From an uncultured Eggerthella sp. (GTDB lineage Bacteria; Actinomycetota; Coriobacteriia; Coriobacteriales; Eggerthellaceae): a DNA stretch of 8,284 nucleotides. The number at the start of each line of letters is the position of its first letter. Position 1 is the stretch's first letter. The notes under the pieces were generated by a model. The model was not told where the DNA came from. It did no database searches and saw only the letters and a list, made by a program, of their open reading frames with translations. Shown here piece after piece: positions 6,724 through 8,284 of this stretch. The stretch lies in NCBI GenBank assembly GCA_900551155.1, contig URVA01000059.1, positions 1 to 8,284 of the forward strand, read 5' to 3'. Made by a program: the position numbers and the translations under genes.

Positions 6724-7828
6724 GAGAGGTCCTTTCGCAATATTCTTGAGCAGAAATTGCAACTAAATCACATGCTTGTTGTGGGCATACATGATTGCAA
6801 ATTCCGCACGTAATGCAGCGTGTTATATCGACACTAGGATAACCCTCTTCATCAATTCTCCTTGCACCTGTAGGACAAGCGTTAACACATTCATGAGTTT
6901 GTTTACATGCGGTATGTGAAGTGGTTGAGGTATATCGGGTATGTAGGCCTGCTCGGTTTGGAAGGGCACGAGCAGCTTCAACGATAAGATCTTGCCTTGG
7001 TCGGGTTTCTTTTCGCTGAAAAATAGCGGGAAGGGTTTTGTTTTGCTGAGCGCTTTTTATGCGTCCTTCCGCACGAAATCGCTCCTGTTTTTCATGGAAT
7101 GAATCGATAGTACCAGCGTTGCGTTGGCGGTGTTTTCCCGTTGCAATATCGATGCCTTCATTGGCAAGAACAGAGAGCATATCTCGTCTGCTTCCTTCGT
7201 CAATATTGGCGTAGAGGGAAAGCACTGATTCGCGTTCAGGAATAAGTTTAGCTTGCTGAATGGCTTGTCCTGTCCAGTCTTGCGCCTGGTCCATGGCGTA
7301 ATCGAACAGCATTGGTGCCATTGGCCCTGCCACACTACATTCGCTGCAGTAGTCACGATCGAGAAAGATTGATACCGATATCTGTTTTGCTAAAAGATTA
7401 CTCCAAAACTCAGGAGGAAGAGCTGCCAGACACGGCAGGACTATTACATTGCTTCGTGGTGCAAGACCAGGAAAGATGTGTTCATTGCAGGTGAAGATGA
7501 CACTTCCTTCCGAATCTGCTTCGCGCTGTGCTCGAAGCGCAAGGTCTTCTAGGGTGATACGCTTCCATACAAACGCATCACATACTCCGGCACATAATCC
7601 ACAACGAGTGCAGAGTTCAGGATTAATAGCAGGGCCATCTTCTTGCATGGTGAGTGCGTTGTGCGGACAGACGGCTAAGCAGCGACTACATTCCGATCCA
7701 AGAGGCGCACTGCACCAAGAAGAAAGCACGACAATTTCTTCGCGCTCGTTTGCATAAACACCCTCTTCGTTCGTTGGGTCAAGCGAAGAGGGTGTATCAA
7801 GGTTGTTTATGTTGGAGGAGCTAGGCAC
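6707..7828 (-). CDS. Iron-sulfur protein with two ferredoxin-like modules
   Basis: The 373-aa product has a dicluster ferredoxin module near the N-terminus: C39-x7-C47-x2-C50-x3-C54-P and C73-x2-C76-x2-C79-x3-C83. A central region follows with C114 (IFTCNEH), C133 (VIVLPCLAALPPEF) and C161-x2-C164 (DYCSEC), which loosely recalls the MvhD/FlpD-type electron-transfer fold. Then comes a charged linker (about 230-290). A second ferredoxin module has C308, C314, C318-P and C338-x2-C341-x2-C344-x3-C348. The position expected for an eighth cysteine is T311, so one cluster there may be incomplete. No signal peptide or membrane segment is seen, so a soluble cytoplasmic electron carrier or adaptor is likely. 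The start is GTG at 7828 inside the gltX end, with GAGG six nt upstream; the 8-bp overlap with gltX and 17-bp overlap with the next gene point to coupled translation. The partner enzyme is unknown. Confidence 0.85.
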   Translation of the reverse strand: MPSSSNINNLDTPSSLDPTNEEGVYANEREEIVVLSSWCSAPLGSECSRCLAVCPHNALTMQEDGPAINPELCTRCGLCAGVCDAFVWKRITLEDLALRAQREADSEGSVIFTCNEHIFPGLAPRSNVIVLPCLAALPPEFWSNLLAKQISVSIFLDRDYCSECSVAGPMAPMLFDYAMDQAQDWTGQAIQQAKLIPERESVLSLYANIDEGSRRDMLSVLANEGIDIATGKHRQRNAGTIDSFHEKQERFRAEGRIKSAQQNKTLPAIFQRKETRPRQDLIVEAARALPNRAGLHTRYTSTTSHTACKQTHECVNACPTGARRIDEEGYPSVDITRCITCGICNHVCPQQACDLVAISAQEYCERTSHGEES

Positions 7829-8284
7829 CGAATACCTCAGATAAGGTGAAGTCGAGACGCGCTACCACATCTTCGCGCTTCATTAGTTCAATGGACTCAA
7901 ACAGTGGTGGGGACACCTGAGATCCCGTTACGGCAACGCGAATAGGCTGGAATACTAACTTGGCTTTAAGATCAAGTTTTTCTACCAGTTCTCGGCAGGT
8001 ATCTTGCAGCGGATCGCATTCCCAAGGGATGGATTCATCTGCCAAAATAGCGCGTACTTCGCGAAGAACTTCTTCAGCACGGCATCCTTCTTTAAGCAGG
8101 TTCTTTTGGACCGACTTTTCATCCAAAGTAACCTTAGGTCCATCAAATATAAATGATAGTTTTTCTGGTGCTTCGGTAAGGCGCTTCATGCGTTCAGCAA
8201 CCAGAGGGTAGAGCTTTTCAAACCAAGAATGGTTCGCTTGAATTTCTTCAGCGCTGGTAAGTCCTGCTTCAATCATGAATGGAG
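7821..8284 (-). CDS. gltX: Glutamyl-tRNA synthetase, C-terminal part (cut by window edge)
   Basis: The frame is open to the right edge; the codons before MIEAGLTSAEE read PF, matching the internal PFxIEAGL of glutamyl-tRNA synthetase, so the methionine at 8276 is not the start. The visible 150 or so residues are the helical anticodon-binding end. It includes the characteristic stretch FQPIRVAVTGSQVSPPLFES, then IELMKREDVVARL, a common C-terminal signature of bacterial GluRS. The enzyme charges tRNA-Glu (and in many Gram-positives tRNA-Gln before amidation). It ends at TAG (7821-7823), eight bases past the GTG of the Fe-S gene, so it is the first visible gene of the operon. Its promoter is outside the window. 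Confidence 0.95.
   Translation of the reverse strand, partial: PFMIEAGLTSAEEIQANHSWFEKLYPLVAERMKRLTEAPEKLSFIFDGPKVTLDEKSVQKNLLKEGCRAEEVLREVRAILADESIPWECDPLQDTCRELVEKLDLKAKLVFQPIRVAVTGSQVSPPLFESIELMKREDVVARLDFTLSEVFGA

Overview
The window reads as chromosomal DNA of a moderate-GC Gram-positive actinobacterium. The C-terminal sequence style of GltX and Mfd, the LysR-type regulator and a multi-cluster ferredoxin-like protein together suggest Coriobacteriia, perhaps Eggerthellaceae. This placement is an inference from protein flavour, not a search result.

Left part (1-1962). A possible C-terminal tail of a plus-strand gene (3-38) is followed by a short array of 48-50 bp degenerate repeats (59-175). 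The array runs into the 3' end of a minus-strand LysR-type regulator (162-1061), and a strong 29-nt hairpin contains that gene's stop codon. Upstream on the same strand lies nth (endonuclease III, 1215-1871), which is divergent from mfd across a 91-bp promoter region.

Middle part (1963-5721). The transcription-repair coupling factor Mfd is present but in two reading frames. The first frame (1963-4926, 987 aa) carries everything through the translocase motor. The second (4923-5429, 168 aa) carries the whole C-terminal TRCF/D7 domain. They meet at an ATGA stop/start overlap, and the usual MLxEAV stretch at the junction is missing. Sixteen bases after the D7 stop lies a 199-bp, nearly fully palindromic element with perfect 18-bp terminal inverted repeats ending in TA, which looks like a MITE. 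It fills the space between convergent transcription units.

Right part (5722-8284). A tightly packed minus-strand operon runs gltX (3' end only), then a 373-aa protein with two ferredoxin-like modules, then a 333-aa single-pass membrane protein with two extracytoplasmic repeats built on a Y-x-VG-x-DIPAG-x-Y motif. The genes overlap by 8 and 17 bp, so they are probably translationally coupled.

The points most worth a second look are the split Mfd, the palindromic element next to it, the repeat array and hairpin that supply the LysR stop codon, and the incomplete cysteine set in the C-terminal ferredoxin module. I see no complete transposase, CRISPR array, defence system or RNA gene.
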